Origin: Marsupella aquatica
Lineage: Eukaryota > Marchantiophyta
NCBI GenBank assembly: GCA_973895155.1
Contig: OZ316897.1
Location: 23,002,001 to 23,066,000, forward strand
Direction: 5' to 3'
Length of the DNA: 64,000 nucleotides
Shown: positions 47,401 to 60,140 of the stretch, piece by piece
Layout of the letters: the number at the start of each line of letters is the position of its first letter
Numbering within the stretch: the stretch's first letter is position 1
Made by a program: the position numbers and the translations under genes
Notes under the pieces: generated by a model
What the model saw: the letters and a program-made list of their open reading frames with translations, nothing else
Told to the model about the DNA's origin: nothing
Database searches by the model: none

Positions 47401-50400
47401 GCACCATTCAAAGCCAGACCAGCTCCGATGTTTGAAAAAGGGAGGACGCTGGAAATGAAGCGAATTTCAGCAGTCTTCAAGGAAAACCGGCAGATTCTGA
47501 AAAAAAAGTACGCAGATCCCAAGTATCAACCGTTTCGACTGCGTACAATCGAGAGGCCAACGAATATCGAGCAGCTAAGAGCCGAGGTACAGTAGATGGC
47601 CCGGGATCACAGTTTCTTGCCGCTTTGTCATGCAGGAAAATGAAGGCTGTCAGCTCAATTTCCTTCATACTGTACGTCTGATGGAACTGGAGTCGACCAC
47701 TGACAAAGATGATCTGATTGCTGTGACAGAAAAACTAAATTATGCCTTGCAGGTCGAAGAGAAGTTCAACCAGGACCACCATTATATTCCAGCCGAAATA
47801 AATGCGCCCCCGGACATGCCAACTGTCGAGGTGCTCTATGTACTCTTTCCCATGAAGTCATACCATGGATGAGAAGGAGACGGACTAGAAAACCGGAATT
47901 TTGTCCGTTTATGCTCAGCTGATGCCAGTATGAAAGTGGGCTTGGGTAATTCTTTAATCATCGCAACATAACGTCGCAGATAATGAAGCCACAGCATCCA
48001 TAGGGTTGATACTTGGTTTGCTGTCCATTTGTGTTACGTGTGTCCGATGGTCAATTTGAATCATCTTTTTAACTCATAACACTTACGCCGAGTAGACCAT
48101 ATGCTGACCTCTCAACCGGTCATGTTCTACGGATGTTTTGCACAGGTCAAACTGAATGTTGCAACTCTGTTGAGAGAGCATTCGCGCTTCCAAAAGAGAC
48201 TGGACGAGGACAGGAAGAAGATTCAGTCGTATGAAACAGAGCTACGTGATGACTCGAACTTCAAGCTGTGGTTGGTGCGTTATTGTTCAAATGCTCATGA
48301 TTAAAATACTACAACAACTAGAATCCAATTGAACGATTCTGAGCAGCTATATTTAACCTCAAAAGAGAACTTCTGATCTTTCATCTGCTCGCCATCCAGA
48401 ATTTTCAGGGGTCTTATTCCATGTATTCCCCACTCCAGGCCGATACATTATTTTAGAATAAGTTTTCAAGTTAAGTACTTGGAGCTGGCAGGTTTTCATG
48501 ATCTCCGAGGTCCGTCTCAAAATGTTATGTGATTATGCTTGATATCATAACGAGACTGTTGACATTTAGAATGGGTCCATGTATGTTGCACCGCGCGCTC
48601 CTCATCAGATACAGACTTTATTTAACATATATCTTCACACTTATCGAGGAACTTACCTGGAGGTTTCTTTTCACTGAACAGGAGGAACAGCGAATGCAGA
48701 CTGAGATTGCAGAAGCAATTCAGATCGAGTTCAATAGAAAGAAAGTGATGGCAACAGACCAGGCGGCAATAGAAGCCAAGGAAAAGTATGTAAGTCGCCA
48801 AGAATGTTACAAAGGCCTGTTGTATAAATACTTTTTGCTGTAACCATATCAACGTTGAAATCAATAAAGAATCAGCAGACGACCTTTCACATCATTGTAT
48901 TGCTGGAAGATTTTGAGTGCAAATTATTTCAAGACATCAAGTGACAGCCCAGTTACTTCGATAACATTACTCACTACACAACTTGTTTTCAACCGCCGTA
49001 GTATTCTCTTGCTCCATATGTAGTCCACATAGTGTCAAAGTTGGACTCCTCTTCAGGAGTTGTAGTGCTACAAACGTTTGGAAATATTTACAGCTCTTCT
49101 GCAACGTTGTTCTTTCAATTCTATCCTGATTTCAAACCAACCAAAATGGGAGGGCTTGCCTGGCTCAGTGACCGCATCTGCTTGCTTGTAAGGGACCAAC
49201 CAATGTCAACTGTAGGAGTTCTGCATCCCTTTCTCGGTAAAGCTGCCAAGATGGAACTACAAAGCGACAGTTCACAATGAAAATCAACAAATGACAATAC
49301 ATGGTTAAGGTGTACAATGACAGCCTTCATTATTTCTGACTTGTTCAGCTAGCTGAGAAAATGGAGATGGGGAAAGGAGCCCGGGAGGAAATGAAAATGT
49401 GCAGTGCACAGATAGCACAGGAGAAGAAAAATGAGAAATTCAGGAAGAAGATTAAGCACTTTCTAGTGGCGCAGGAGAAACGAGGGATAAAGGTGCCTCC
49501 ACAAAGCCCAACCCTCCATAACGTTCCGTCTTACCTTATACCGTCGGCAGAATTCAACTGAAACGGACCTGATGCCCGCTACTAAACAGTTTCTTGTTCA
49601 AATGAGCTTTCTTTTGCCCCTCCCCATAAGACAGTATACTTCAGCATAAGACAGTATACTTCAGCTTCCAGCTCAGGTTACAATTGCAGAAGTTCAACTG
49701 TGCTTGTACTCTGGGATCAAACCATTACAGAGAAAAGTAACATATTTACACATTGGGGGCCAGGTAGCAGTGGAGAAAATCCGAAAGCAAAGAAAAGCAA
49801 ACGCTCTTCATGTGATGGCAGAGTCAGAAGAGCTTTGTGCAAAGAGTACACTAGCCAAAGCACAAGAGATGGCCATGAAGCAGGAACTTGTCCGCCAGCT
49901 AAGGGTATTTCTCTTGAAATCCATCTCTTTTCGTCATAACATCCCATCTGGCTACTCTGGCTGGTAAACGTGGCATCGCAATTGGATAACAATGTTCTAC
50001 ACATATTGCAGGCGCTGGAGAAAGAGTCCTGTCACATTGAGAAGAAGTTTGACATTTACTCTAGCGGTGGACAAGGACTTCTGCAAGAGATGTCAATTGC
50101 TCAACTCAGAACCGAACTTGTCCTGGTTAAGCGGTGGCTGCAGAAGGAAGAAGACGCCAAACGTCGGCAAATTCACGCTGTCAAAGTAGAGGTCTGTTTC
50201 TGTTCTTGTGATGAGAGGAATGACCTTCCTCCCGAGCTTCACTACTGGTTTCTCCTCGAGATGAATCATAGGACATGCTCTTTTTCTGACAAGATCCTAA
50301 TTCTTCCCATCTTTGTTATTCCTCGCAGAGGCAAAATATGCTGCTGGAGAAATCTCGTGTCGTCACACAAATGCGGCATGTTTCACGAGCACAGTGGCTC

Positions 50401-50469
50401 TCAAAGAAGGCTGCTGAAAAGAACTATGATAAAGAAGAAATCAACCCTGCGGAGCAACTGGGTCTCTAA
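44486..50469 (+). CDS. CFAP99: CFAP99-like cilia- and flagella-associated protein
   Basis: Thirteen exons: 44486-44923, 45273-45433, 46418-46535, 46959-47023, 47148-47271, ~47387-47586, 47636-47830, 48146-48274, 48682-48789, 49349-49492, 49764-49904, 50012-50191, 50329-50469; about 710 residues. Intron 1 has a GC donor (CAG/GCAAGT). The N-terminus is His-rich (HGHSHGHSHGHTHH). A globular part follows (LYGCVRYEMLLSIFVDKL, YTVLAYLALLRLHEL), then Pro-rich linkers and long charged coiled coils (FQKRLDEDRKKIQSYETEL, EMSIAQLRTELVLVKRW). Exons mostly split between codons. Assignment to CFAP99 rests on remembered family features and is moderate. CFAP proteins act in the motile axoneme. Exons 5 and 6 do not join in phase as drawn, so a microexon or an error is possible there. 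Confidence 0.65.
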
Positions 50470-50817
50470 TGCAACTGGGTCTCTACTGTGAGACTTTTGT
50501 CGACGGCTAAATTTTGAAACGCGCGCATTTGGTCTTGTGCTATTGTGGCTGCAGTCCATTTGATAGCACGACTTCGGACTCCAAGCAAATAAATTCTTCG
50601 ACAGTGGAGCACATAGATCAATGGACGACTGCAACACAACCTGGTGACGCCGATATGTAAACGCTGAGATTAAGTTTGACGAATGCTATTGTAGAAACTG
50701 CCAGTCCGAATTATTTATTGAGAACTTGTTGATACAAACCCCCGTGAAGGACCCAGATGGTGTCAACAAGAATTGACAATGAGTGCCACTACTCTCACTG
50801 GCGTGTCTTTCACAGGT
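50470..50817. other. Convergent intergenic spacer
   Basis: These 348 bp separate the stop codons of the CFAP99-like gene (+) and RAD51 (-), so it must contain both 3' ends. 'aataaa' occurs at about 50,588 (+), a candidate poly(A) signal. Confidence 0.5.
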
Positions 50818-53233
50818 TCAAAAACTATCCTTGACGTCTGTGATTCCCTCCGTGGAAATGAGAAAACGAGCTTCTCCTTCGGGAAGACACGGTGAAGACA
50901 CAACTTTGCATATCCTTTCCTCCCCTTTCGCCTTTCGTAGAGCAAGTCTGCAAAAAAGGACAGGTAGTCACACCACGACTGCATAGGGCGACGAAGCATT
51001 ATCAATTGATGCAAACATACAGATTTGCATAAGAACTCATTGAACCCGACGATCCAAATATCGCCCAATAATGTGGAAAGAGAAATTCCTATTCTGGTCT
51101 AAATGGACGGAGACAAACCTCGTTGTAGATGAATGCGCCATAATATTTCCACCAATTGCTTTTGTTTGTGGTCCCATAAAGGACGCTGTACCATCCACTA
51201 CGGCCGTTACTTGGTTGGTGATTACTACCGCTACACCGAACTGCGATATCCAAGGCAATGGTGAGAACACTGGCTCCACAACATCCCGGGAGGGGATTTG
51301 TGCGTGCCCACGGATTCATTATCAAATCGATATCTCGGCAATACAAAAAGCTAGAAATCATCTGTAGGCATGAATGCTGCTGTCAATTGTGTGTAAAACA
51401 TGTTCAAGATTCGATACAGCAATTCCAGGATCGGAGAACTGTACCTCGTCTGCCATTTTCGTAATGCTCCTAAGAAATTTTCCCAAGTGCATTTGTCTGT
51501 TGGCTAGCTCCCCTCGTCCACTAAAATCGGTTCTGTAAAGCGCTGTCGCACTATCGACTACAATGAGAGCAAACCTGAGACAGAGGTAAGTGCTTGGTCA
51601 GTGATCAACAAACGAAGGTGATTTAACACAACTGTCAGCCGGGGATTGACATTACCTACCTTGATTCGGCCATCATACACGCAGCTTCCGTCAGCAGCTT
51701 TGACTGATGATCGGTGTTGAATGCCCGGGCATACGCCACGTTTTCTAGCACATCCTTACCAATCAATCCATACCTGGCATGATCAACGGAGAAGCTCGTC
51801 AGATATAAGTGAAACAACTGTCGAGATCATTGCTCTTAGTAAACCTTCATATCCTACAGGGCATAGACCACCTGGGAGTACGTTGAAAAGTTTACCGATC
51901 TGCTATTGACACCAATCGTTCTGGTCTGAAGGTACCCTCAGCGTCTATATACAATGCCTTCCCTTCACCACCGCCCTGCGTTACGGGTAGCTGACAAACA
52001 GGTCCCGTACTGATGAATGAGGATCAGGAAACAAGACACAAACGATGAGCGTAAATAAAATGCCAACTAGAAGCGATGTAGGAGAGAACTGTGCAATGCG
52101 GAACAGAAAAGGAGACAGGTGTCAGCTCACCTGACAATTCACACAAAGTGTATGAATTAATTGTGTCTTCCCTGTCCGAAACTCTCCGTAAATCTCAGTC
52201 ACTGACCCCGTTTCAAACCCACCTTCAATCATGCTCCCGAGCACTAATTAGACCATGAAAGCCACGCAAATTTCCCATCATTAAAATGGAAATCTCACTT
52301 CTAAAGTTTTCAAGGGAGTACAGAATTGCCTCACCTTGAAGGAGAAGGTCTAATTCTTTGCATCCGGATTTTATTTTGATAATCTCGACCCTTTGCTCAT
52401 GCATTTGGAATGCGCTGGTAAATCCCATCGGCACGATCTTACAGGCTGCCAGGAGGACAAATGTAGGAGATTCGTCAAAATTGACCCACAACCGAGTCCC
52501 AGAAAAACCCACACCGAAAGACTGCAAAGCTGACCTGCTTCGATGACCTTGTCCACTTTCGCTTCGCTTAACCCCTTAATCTTAACCAAATCCCGCTTCG
52601 ACATGTATGCAACGGACTCTACTGTACACAGCCCCGCGTCTCTCAACTTCTTGACGTCCATTGCCGGGATCCCGCAAGCCTGCATACATGGCCCCGAGTG
52701 AGTTTCATCTCAGTAGAAATGATCCACCACAATTAGATCAATTGTAGACAGAATACTGTAGAGCAACAACAGATTGAAGCAGCATGGAGGAAGATTAATC
52801 TATAGCCTCCGGAAACGAACCCACAAAATGAGATCATCTGAGAATTGTGGACGACCACCTGGATTAGTTGTAGATTACGAAAGACTCGTAACCCTAACAA
52901 TTGAGAACAAAGCAGGCAGAATCCAAGAATGAATAGCGAACCCAGCTTCTTGTGCCATAGACGTAGATTGAATCATGCCCCAGAAGCGAGGAAGGAAAGA
53001 ATCAAAGAGGAAAGAATAGTTCAACTTTACGGGTTAAGAACGTTCAACAATTATTTCCAATTAAACAAATTATTTCCTAAATCGAGCCAGTCTTATTGCT
53101 TCAGGGTGAACCGAGGTCGACCTACCTGCAGGTCCTCCACAGGCGACGGGCCGTGGTGGGTCTCGACCACCTCTGTGACCGGTTCTGGGGACGTGCGCTT
53201 GGCACCCACACTCTCCCTCATTGTAGTCGTCAT
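50818..53233 (-). CDS. RAD51: RAD51 recombinase
   Basis: Nine exons in full phase agreement: 53126-53233, 52535-52679, 52335-52445, 52131-52222, 51896-51990, 51660-51773, 51445-51574, 51119-51240, 50818-50947; 348 residues, the usual RAD51 length. RAD51 forms the nuclear ATP-dependent filament that searches for homology and exchanges strands during double-strand-break repair and meiosis. Seen: N-terminal helix-hairpin-helix region ([30 protein letters not shown]), linker [15 protein letters not shown], Walker [24 protein letters not shown], Walker B LIVVD then [17 protein letters not shown]2 region [23 protein letters not shown], and C-terminal [16 protein letters not shown] ending GITDVKDSF. 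It is RAD51 rather than DMC1 by N-terminus (MTT, VEDLQACGI) and C-terminus. The gene looks intact. The start ATG is the first in frame after an upstream stop. Confidence 0.96.
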
Positions 53234-54015
53234 CCCCTGATCGATCTCCCTTCGTTTAAACTATACCTGCTGCGAGCTGAACTTCCCTCTGTTGAGAATT
53301 CTATCCCCTGCTCAGTCTCCCCTGGATCGGACTCCTCCTGCTGCAAAGGAGACAACTCTGTTGTTACAGCTATTCCATGTTGTGGTCAACACACAGCTTC
53401 CAGAGAAAGGCGTTTTGGATCCGAGATGAGTACAAATTGAGATCCAGCTAAGGACCGCACTCCGCCAGTCTCTTCACCAACACACAAGGCAGAAGGCAGA
53501 AGGCAGCAGGAGGTCTTTTTCGCTCACAACTTGATGAGGAGATGCAGGCTGTCAATCGGCGATGACCAATTGAGAGGCTCCAAGTGAAGGTAGATTCTCG
53601 CTCACACCTTCAGATCGCAGATGTGCAGCAATTGGAGGCTCTTTCTCCCCACCAACACGCACACAGTTCTTCGCAGATAAGCTCGATTTGCACCCATCTT
53701 TTGAAACAAAGAAGGCGGGAAGGTGGGAGCACGGGCAGGGTGAGAGAAAGCAGTGCGAGTGCGACGCGTTTGCATTATTTGGGACGATTCGATTCCTGGG
53801 CAGGCTGAAATGAATCCTGGAGATGAGGGTAAAATTGTACTGAGAAAATACGGAACACAGCACAGAATGATCTGATCCGTCCGGGATGTCGATCGACGAC
53901 TGGTCTCGCACGATTCCCTGAGAATATGCTTCCAGTTCAAAAATGCTACAGCAGAGATAGAGAAAAAATACGAGATACAGAAGTGAAATGGTCATTCTGT
54001 CCACGACGACCTTCC
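53234..54015 (-). other. RAD51 5' leader and promoter region
   Basis: No separate gene was recognised. Directly upstream is an acceptor (tttgcag near 53,345) and a donor-like GTATAG near 53,270, so the leader may be spliced. The ORF of 162 codons antisense to 53,552-54,040 is Ser/Cys-rich without family resemblance. Confidence 0.4.
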
Positions 54016-54017
54016 TA

Positions 54018-54398
54018 CAGTCGACTCTCTCTAAGTGCACACTCTCCCGGGAAGAATCATCGGGTTCACCTGTTTCTCTCTAAGTGCACATCCCCGGGAA
54101 GAATTATCGGGTTCGCCTGTTTGCACTTCGTGATAAGTGATAAGACGTGAAATTGTGTATTTATCGACAAGAGCTAGAGCGCTCCATGTTCAAGGGGCCC
54201 TTTAGTGAGCATCTTGTGACTTCCAACCTAACTCGTACATTACTGCCCTGAACTTGATCTCCTCTCCCATAATTGCAGTTTTTGCTCTATAGAAAAATAG
54301 CATGCACTATCAATAAGTGTACCTAGATGGAATTGTGTGCGTACAAATAAGTCTTCATGTACTTTTATTGAGGGTGTGCACTTATAGAGAGACAACTA
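54018..54398. mobile_element. MITE, same TA family as at 5.15 kb
   Basis: The left end CAGTCGACTCTCTCTAAGTG and the right-end complement TAGTTGTCTCTCTATAAGTG are inverted copies, flanked by TA on both sides. A second copy of the left terminus ('tctctctaagtgcacatccc') follows 50 bp inside, so the left end is partly duplicated in tandem. It lies about 0.8 kb upstream of the RAD51 start codon. Confidence 0.7.
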
Positions 54399-54673
54399 TA
54401 CCATAATCCTTTGAGAAAACACCCATAATTATTAAAGTATAGTTAGCTACCTTGTAAATCTCAAATTTTTGTAAATAGTCCACATCATCTTGTCAGCCAT
54501 TTGTGTTTAATTGAAACATCCAAATTGCTTTTATGTGTGCGCACTTGTGTGAAGGCTGGTGTGGAAAGGAGAAATGCACAAAAGTGAAAGGTTGCATGCT
54601 AGATGCTGGATACATGCTCAAAATGTGCAACTATTTCTCACCATTAGATCTCACGTCATCCTCAACATCCATC

Positions 54674-54985
54674 TGTTGAGCATAGACGACATTCGCAACG
54701 ACAAGCCCATGAACCATCCAACGCACAAGAGTCGACACAAAGAGATACGTGGTTCACCTCCACAAGAGGCTACGTCCACGGGAACACACAAGAGCTTTAC
54801 TGCACTCTAGGCCAACCGGCCATACCAAGCATCCACAGCACAAGCTCTCCCTATCTCTCAACTAGCTCCGTAACAATGAGCCTAAGTTCCACCAGGGTCT
54901 GGCATCAGCCCTGGCTATATACACAATAGCACTACCGCTAACATTAGCTAAGTCCTAACCCGAGTTAGACTAACTATGGTTAGCA
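54674..54985 (-). repeat. Truncated 3' LTR
   Basis: Ends TGCTCAACA on the minus strand, like the 5' LTR, but its start is missing: homology stops at GCTAACCA, where RNase H coding sequence begins. Confidence 0.9.
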
Positions 54986-57900
54986 GCCAAGTGAAGAGCA
55001 CTCTGACTATCACAGTTCAGAGTCATTTTCCCATGCTCTAAACCCATCTCCGCGATCAACTTGTCCAACCAAATTGCTTCCTTTGCTGCTTCTGCTGCTG
55101 CAACATACTCTGCTTCTGTAGTAGACTGAGATATGCACTTCTGCAAGGTAACTTTCCAACTGATACATCCTCCTCCAAGAGTGTATACAAACCTAGTTGT
55201 AGACCTCCTTGTATCCAGATAGCCTCCATAGTCAAAATCTACATAGCCAACTAACGTTCTATCTGATCTGTTATCAAATAGTAATCCATAGTCCTGTGTT
55301 CCCTTCAGATACCTGAGAATCGACTTCACAGCTTCCCAATGTACCTTCCCTGGATTTGACATGAATCTGCTAACCTTGCCCATCGCTAGAGCCAAGTCAG
55401 GCCTAGTACAAGTCATCAAATACATCAGATTGTCTACTACCTTCTCATAAGGAATCTTAGCCATCAGACCTTTCTCCACAACATCCGTAGGAGAGAAAGC
55501 CGATGATAACTTGAAATGTGAAGCTAAAGGAATATTCACTGGCTTACAGTTTTCCATGTTGAATCGTGCAAGTACTTTCCTCGCATACTGGCCTTGACTC
55601 AAGCACAACTGTCCAGTCTCAGAGTTCCTAAAAATCTCCATCCCTAAGATTCTCTTGGCCTTACCAAGATCCTTCATCCTGAATTCAGCACTCAATTTCG
55701 CCTTGAGACTGTCAACCTTAGATTGATCTTTAGCCACAATCAACATGTCATCCACATAGATAACCAGAATGATGAAACCAAATACATCATTCTTAACTGA
55801 TTTCGTATACGCACAAGGATCATACACCATCCTTGTAAAACTTTGAGCAAGCATGAAATCATCAAACCGCTTGTTTCACTGTCTGGGAGACTGCTTCAAT
55901 CCATACAAGGACTTGAGCAATCTGCAAACTAAGTTCTCTTGGCCCTTCTTCATAAAGCCTAGTGGCTGTCTCATGAAGATCATCTCTTCCAAGTTGCCAT
56001 AGAGAAAAGCAATAATAACATACATCTGATCCATCACCAGACCAAAAAACACAACAAGCTGACACAAGATCCGAATTGTGGAATACTTAGCAACCGGTGA
56101 AAAGACCTTATTGTAATCCACCTATCTCTTGAGTGAATCCCTTGGCAACAAGCCTTGCCTTGTAGATCTTGTCTCCACCCTCTGAAGGACTATCCTTCAA
56201 CTTGTAAATCCACTTGCTGTCCACCACTTGCTGACCTCTTGGAAGCTCCACCAGCTCCCATGTCTTGTTGTCACTCAAAGATTGCAACTCCCTCTGCATT
56301 GCTGCATTCCACTCATGCTTCTGCTCTGAAGCACAAGCCTCACTATACGAAGAAGGCTCTCCTTCTTCCAAGATCAAAGCCATATCATCTTCATCAGGTG
56401 CAATGTCAATATCATCTAGCTTAGATGAGTCTGCCCATTGACCATATCTGGTAGGAGCTCTAGTAGAACGACTGGAAGTTCTTCTAGTAGATGACTCAGG
56501 CTGATCTGTTGCTGCTGCTGGTTGAATTTGAGGTACCCCAGCAACAATTTGCTCCTCTTGTTCTATCACAGGAACCAGCTCCAAGCCCGGAGCTTCTCCA
56601 TCTCTCCTGTCATGAACAACATCACGACTAATCTCCCCCTCAACCCGGTCCGGGATGGGAGATTTCCCCTTGTCAGTATGGGAGTCCTGAGAACTCTCCC
56701 CCTCCTTTGATGATCTGGATTCATTAAAGGACACATCTCTACTGACAATTAGTTTACAGATTACTGGATCCCATAACCTATAACCCTTCACACCTTTCTG
56801 ATAGCCAAGGAAAATGCACTTCTTCGACTTGGACTCCAGCTTGGATCGAAGCTGGGAAGGTGTAAGCACATAAGCATCACATCCAAAAATCCTCAGATGT
56901 GAGTAATCTGCTGGACGCCCGTACCTCATTTCAAATGGCGTCTTGAATCCAATAGAACTGGATGGAGAAAAATTTACCAAATAAGCTGTAGTGTTGACAG
57001 CTTCAGCCCAAAACTCATGTGGTAAGCATGATTGACTCAACATACTCCTCGAGCGGTCCAATAGTGTTCGGTTGAGTCTCTCAGAAACACCATTCGGCTG
57101 AGGAGTATAACTTGTTGTGAAATGACGGGTAATCCCCTGCTCCTTACAATACGTTCCAAATTCCCCGGAACTGTATTCACCGTCGTTATCCGATCAAAGA
57201 TATCTCACCTTATTACCAGTCTGATTCTCAACTTGGGCTTTCCACTCCTTAAAAGTGGCAAAAACATCAGACTTATTGTGTAGAAAGTATATCCACACAT
57301 ACCTTGAGTAATCGTCTATGAACGTGACATAGTATAATCGTCCAAAATGTGAGGGAGTAGGGGCTGGACCCCACACATCACTATGTACATACTCAAGTAC
57401 CTCCTTGCTGGTGTGAGTTCCAACTCCGAAGGGTTTCCTGTGCTGCTTCCCTAGCACACAGTGCTCACAAAATTCCAACTTACAAGATTGCAAATTAGAA
57501 AGTAATCCTTTCTTTTGAAGAATAATCAACCTTTTTTCACTCATGTGGCCCAAACGGAAGTGCCACAGCCAGGCCGTCTCCTCATGAGATAAGGTTACAT
57601 TGGCTTGATCACAGATTACACTGCCCTCCAAAACGTATAGATTGCTATGTCTCTTTCCCTTCAATACAACTTTAGTACCAGTTGAAACCTGAAGGACACC
57701 ATTAGCAGAACTCCACTGATAGCCATTTGCTTCTAAAACTCCAAGTGAAATGAGATTTTTCATCATGCTGGGAATATGTCTCACATTCCTCAACGTTCTC
57801 ACAACACCATCAAACATCTGAAATCAGATTACAGATCCAAGTCCAACAACTTGACATGGGATTCCATTTCCCATCAACACTGACCCGTTGGAAACCGTGT

Positions 57901-59074
57901 AAGAACTGAAACAATCTCTCCTAGAGCAAATGTGAAAAGTACATGCACTATCTAGAATCCAGTCATCACTACCTGGATTTGACACTACGTTGAGAGCATA
58001 ACCTTGACATCACAATATGTCATCATCATCGAGTAAATCTACCTCATGCGAGCTCGATGCCGCATTAGCAGAGGCAGTAGGGACCTTTACTCGACAATCC
58101 CTTTTCATGTGGCCAGGCTTGCCACAATTCCAACATGCAAGAGGCTTCCTCTCTTGCGATTTTCCTCTGGATTTAGATCTCCCCCGTGATGTAGATCTAA
58201 ACCTGTTCTGCCCATTCGTGCGCTGCGCTGCTCTTCCCCTGTTCACATTCAGCGCAGTGCCAGAAAAAGATGTTGTCTATGATTGACCCAGCTTCTTCTG
58301 AGCATCATCAGACAGTAATAAGCTCGCCACCTCATTATACGAAATGGACTTCAAATCTCTGTACAAGAGCACCTGTTTCAAGCCCTGATAAGACGGCGGT
58401 AAGGAGCTTAGCAGAAGCAAGGCCTTATCCTTATCTTCAACTTCTTTTCCCAGGTTTGACAGATCCATCGCTAGACTGTCGAATTCATCCAGGTGATCCT
58501 GCATCTTGCTCCCTTCCTTGAGCCTAAGGCTCATCAAGAGAGACTTCTTGTACAGCCGGTCTGACGCATCTTCCCGGTAGTACTTCTCTCTTAGAGTCTT
58601 GAACAGTGACGTGCAATCTGCATTATCATCCAGCTGCTTGATGATGTGCGGCTTGAGATATAGCATCACTGCATTGACAGCAATCACCTGCTCTTGTCTC
58701 CACTGTCTCAAAGAAATCTCCTCCTCTCCATCATACTGCTCTCGCGAAGAGAGCAGATGAGCCAAGCCCATGGCCCGTAGAACACCCTTCACTTGATTCT
58801 CCCACAGCAAGTAGTCAGTACGACCATCGTACTTCTCCACCTCAAACTTTACTCCTCCGAATCTAGCCATCTCCCTCTTCTTCCCTACTACCGACAACTC
58901 TGGTACTAACACAGCTTCCTCCACTGCACGCCGCACCGGTGATCGTACCGGTGTCACTAGTTCTTCCTCAAACGGTAGCAGCTCCTCCTCAGACTCTCCG
59001 TCTGACCGTCGCGATCCTGAAGCTCCACTGACGCCAATTCTTCCAGTATCCTCCGAGTCACTCATATGAAACAA
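54970..59074 (-). pseudogene. Copia gag-pol polyprotein, decayed
   Basis: One frame, read from 59,074 downward, is interrupted by stops near 58,277, 58,010, 57,820, 57,194 and 55,860 and by one frameshift near 56,110. Domains in order: UBN2 gag (KYDGRTDYLLWENQVKGVL); zinc knuckle CWNCGKPGHMKRDC; protease WILDSACTFH; integrase (HFRLGHMSEKRL, CEHCVLGKQHRKPF, SDNDGEY); reverse transcriptase (LKSLYGLKQSPRQ, VIYVDDMLIV); start of RNase H (STTEAEYVAAAEAAKEAIWL) ending at the deletion after LHLAAN. The stops fit transitions, for example TGA for CGA before SDNDGEY and TGA for TGG after SPRQ. It is not functional. Confidence 0.92.
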
Positions 59075-59459
59075 TCACGAAAAAATGTCTTTTTTCGAAA
59101 CTTCTCATAAAACTCAAAACTCAACACCACCGCGTAGCCCACGAATCTAGGAGTCCAATACTGAAAGTGAAAATCAAAATCAAAATTTGACGAAAAAGTT
59201 ATTCAAATTTTGGTCGGGGTGGGTAAAACCTTGGGAAACTCCCCCGTTTTGACCACCTCGGAGAATAACCAAAATACCCAGTACAACCCGTCGTTAGAAT
59301 CGTGAAGTGATCGGTGCACCGCGTTGCCAACTTCAATGGCTACGTCCTCGCCGAAAAAGAACCAAAAAAGTTACCGTTCGGCGGATAGAATCTTTGTCGG
59401 ACGGTCGAAAAACAGCTCTCTATTTTTTGAGAATATTCCCGCACAGTCCGACAGGTCTC

Positions 59460-60140
59460 ACAGGGGGCCGTTCCCCCTGTCCAAGCGGTTAAAATGCCGG
59501 GTCACCGGGGCCTGGAAAGCGAATTAAAAGAGCCAGGAAGAAAAGACAAAAAATGGCTTTAAAAGGGGGTGTTATAGGCCCTTTAAACAAAAAATATGCC
59601 CAAAATGCGAGGCGGGCCAGGCAGGGTATAGGAATACAGGAGGGTGAATACACGAAGGGACGGGCGAATTAGGTCGGGGCAGAGCCGCAACGGGGGTACG
59701 CGCTCGATGGCTGCATACGCAGCCAGATACTATCGAGGGCGAAGGAGGGGCTAGTGGCGCCAGGCACGACTATACACAGTCGCGTACGCGACTGTTTCTG
59801 GGCAGGGCCGAGGGAGTCACTGGGGTACGCAGCCGGAGCCGCGTAGCAATAAGGCAGAATGGAGGGCGGGGGCTCGCAGGCGGTACGCGAGGGGCTGGGG
59901 TGCGGGGAGGGGCTTACCGGGGCGCGCGCCGGCCGGCGCTGCAGACCCCGCCTGAAAATCGGGGGGGCGGCGGGCGAATACAGGGTCACAAGGGCCGGGG
60001 TGTTTGAGGTGTGTATACACACCTCGTGTGTGTATACACACACAAAACACCCCCTTAAAACAAAAATTGACCCTTAAAAATAAAAGAGCCGATTACTCAC
60101 TTTATCCGCCGACGTTTTCAGTGAGGAAAGTGAACGTCGG
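59460..60140. repeat. Cluster of perfect palindromes and hairpins
   Basis: ACAGGGGG/CCCCCTGT arms at 59,460-59,480; TGGCTGC/GCAGCCA at 59,708-59,725; 20-bp perfect palindrome ACAGTCGCGTACGCGACTGT at 59,776-59,795; GAGGTGTGTATACACACCTC at 60,006-60,025, directly followed by the 18-bp palindrome GTGTGTGTATACACACAC at 60,026-60,043; CCGACGTT/AACGTCGG arms at 60,109-60,140. Confidence 0.9.
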
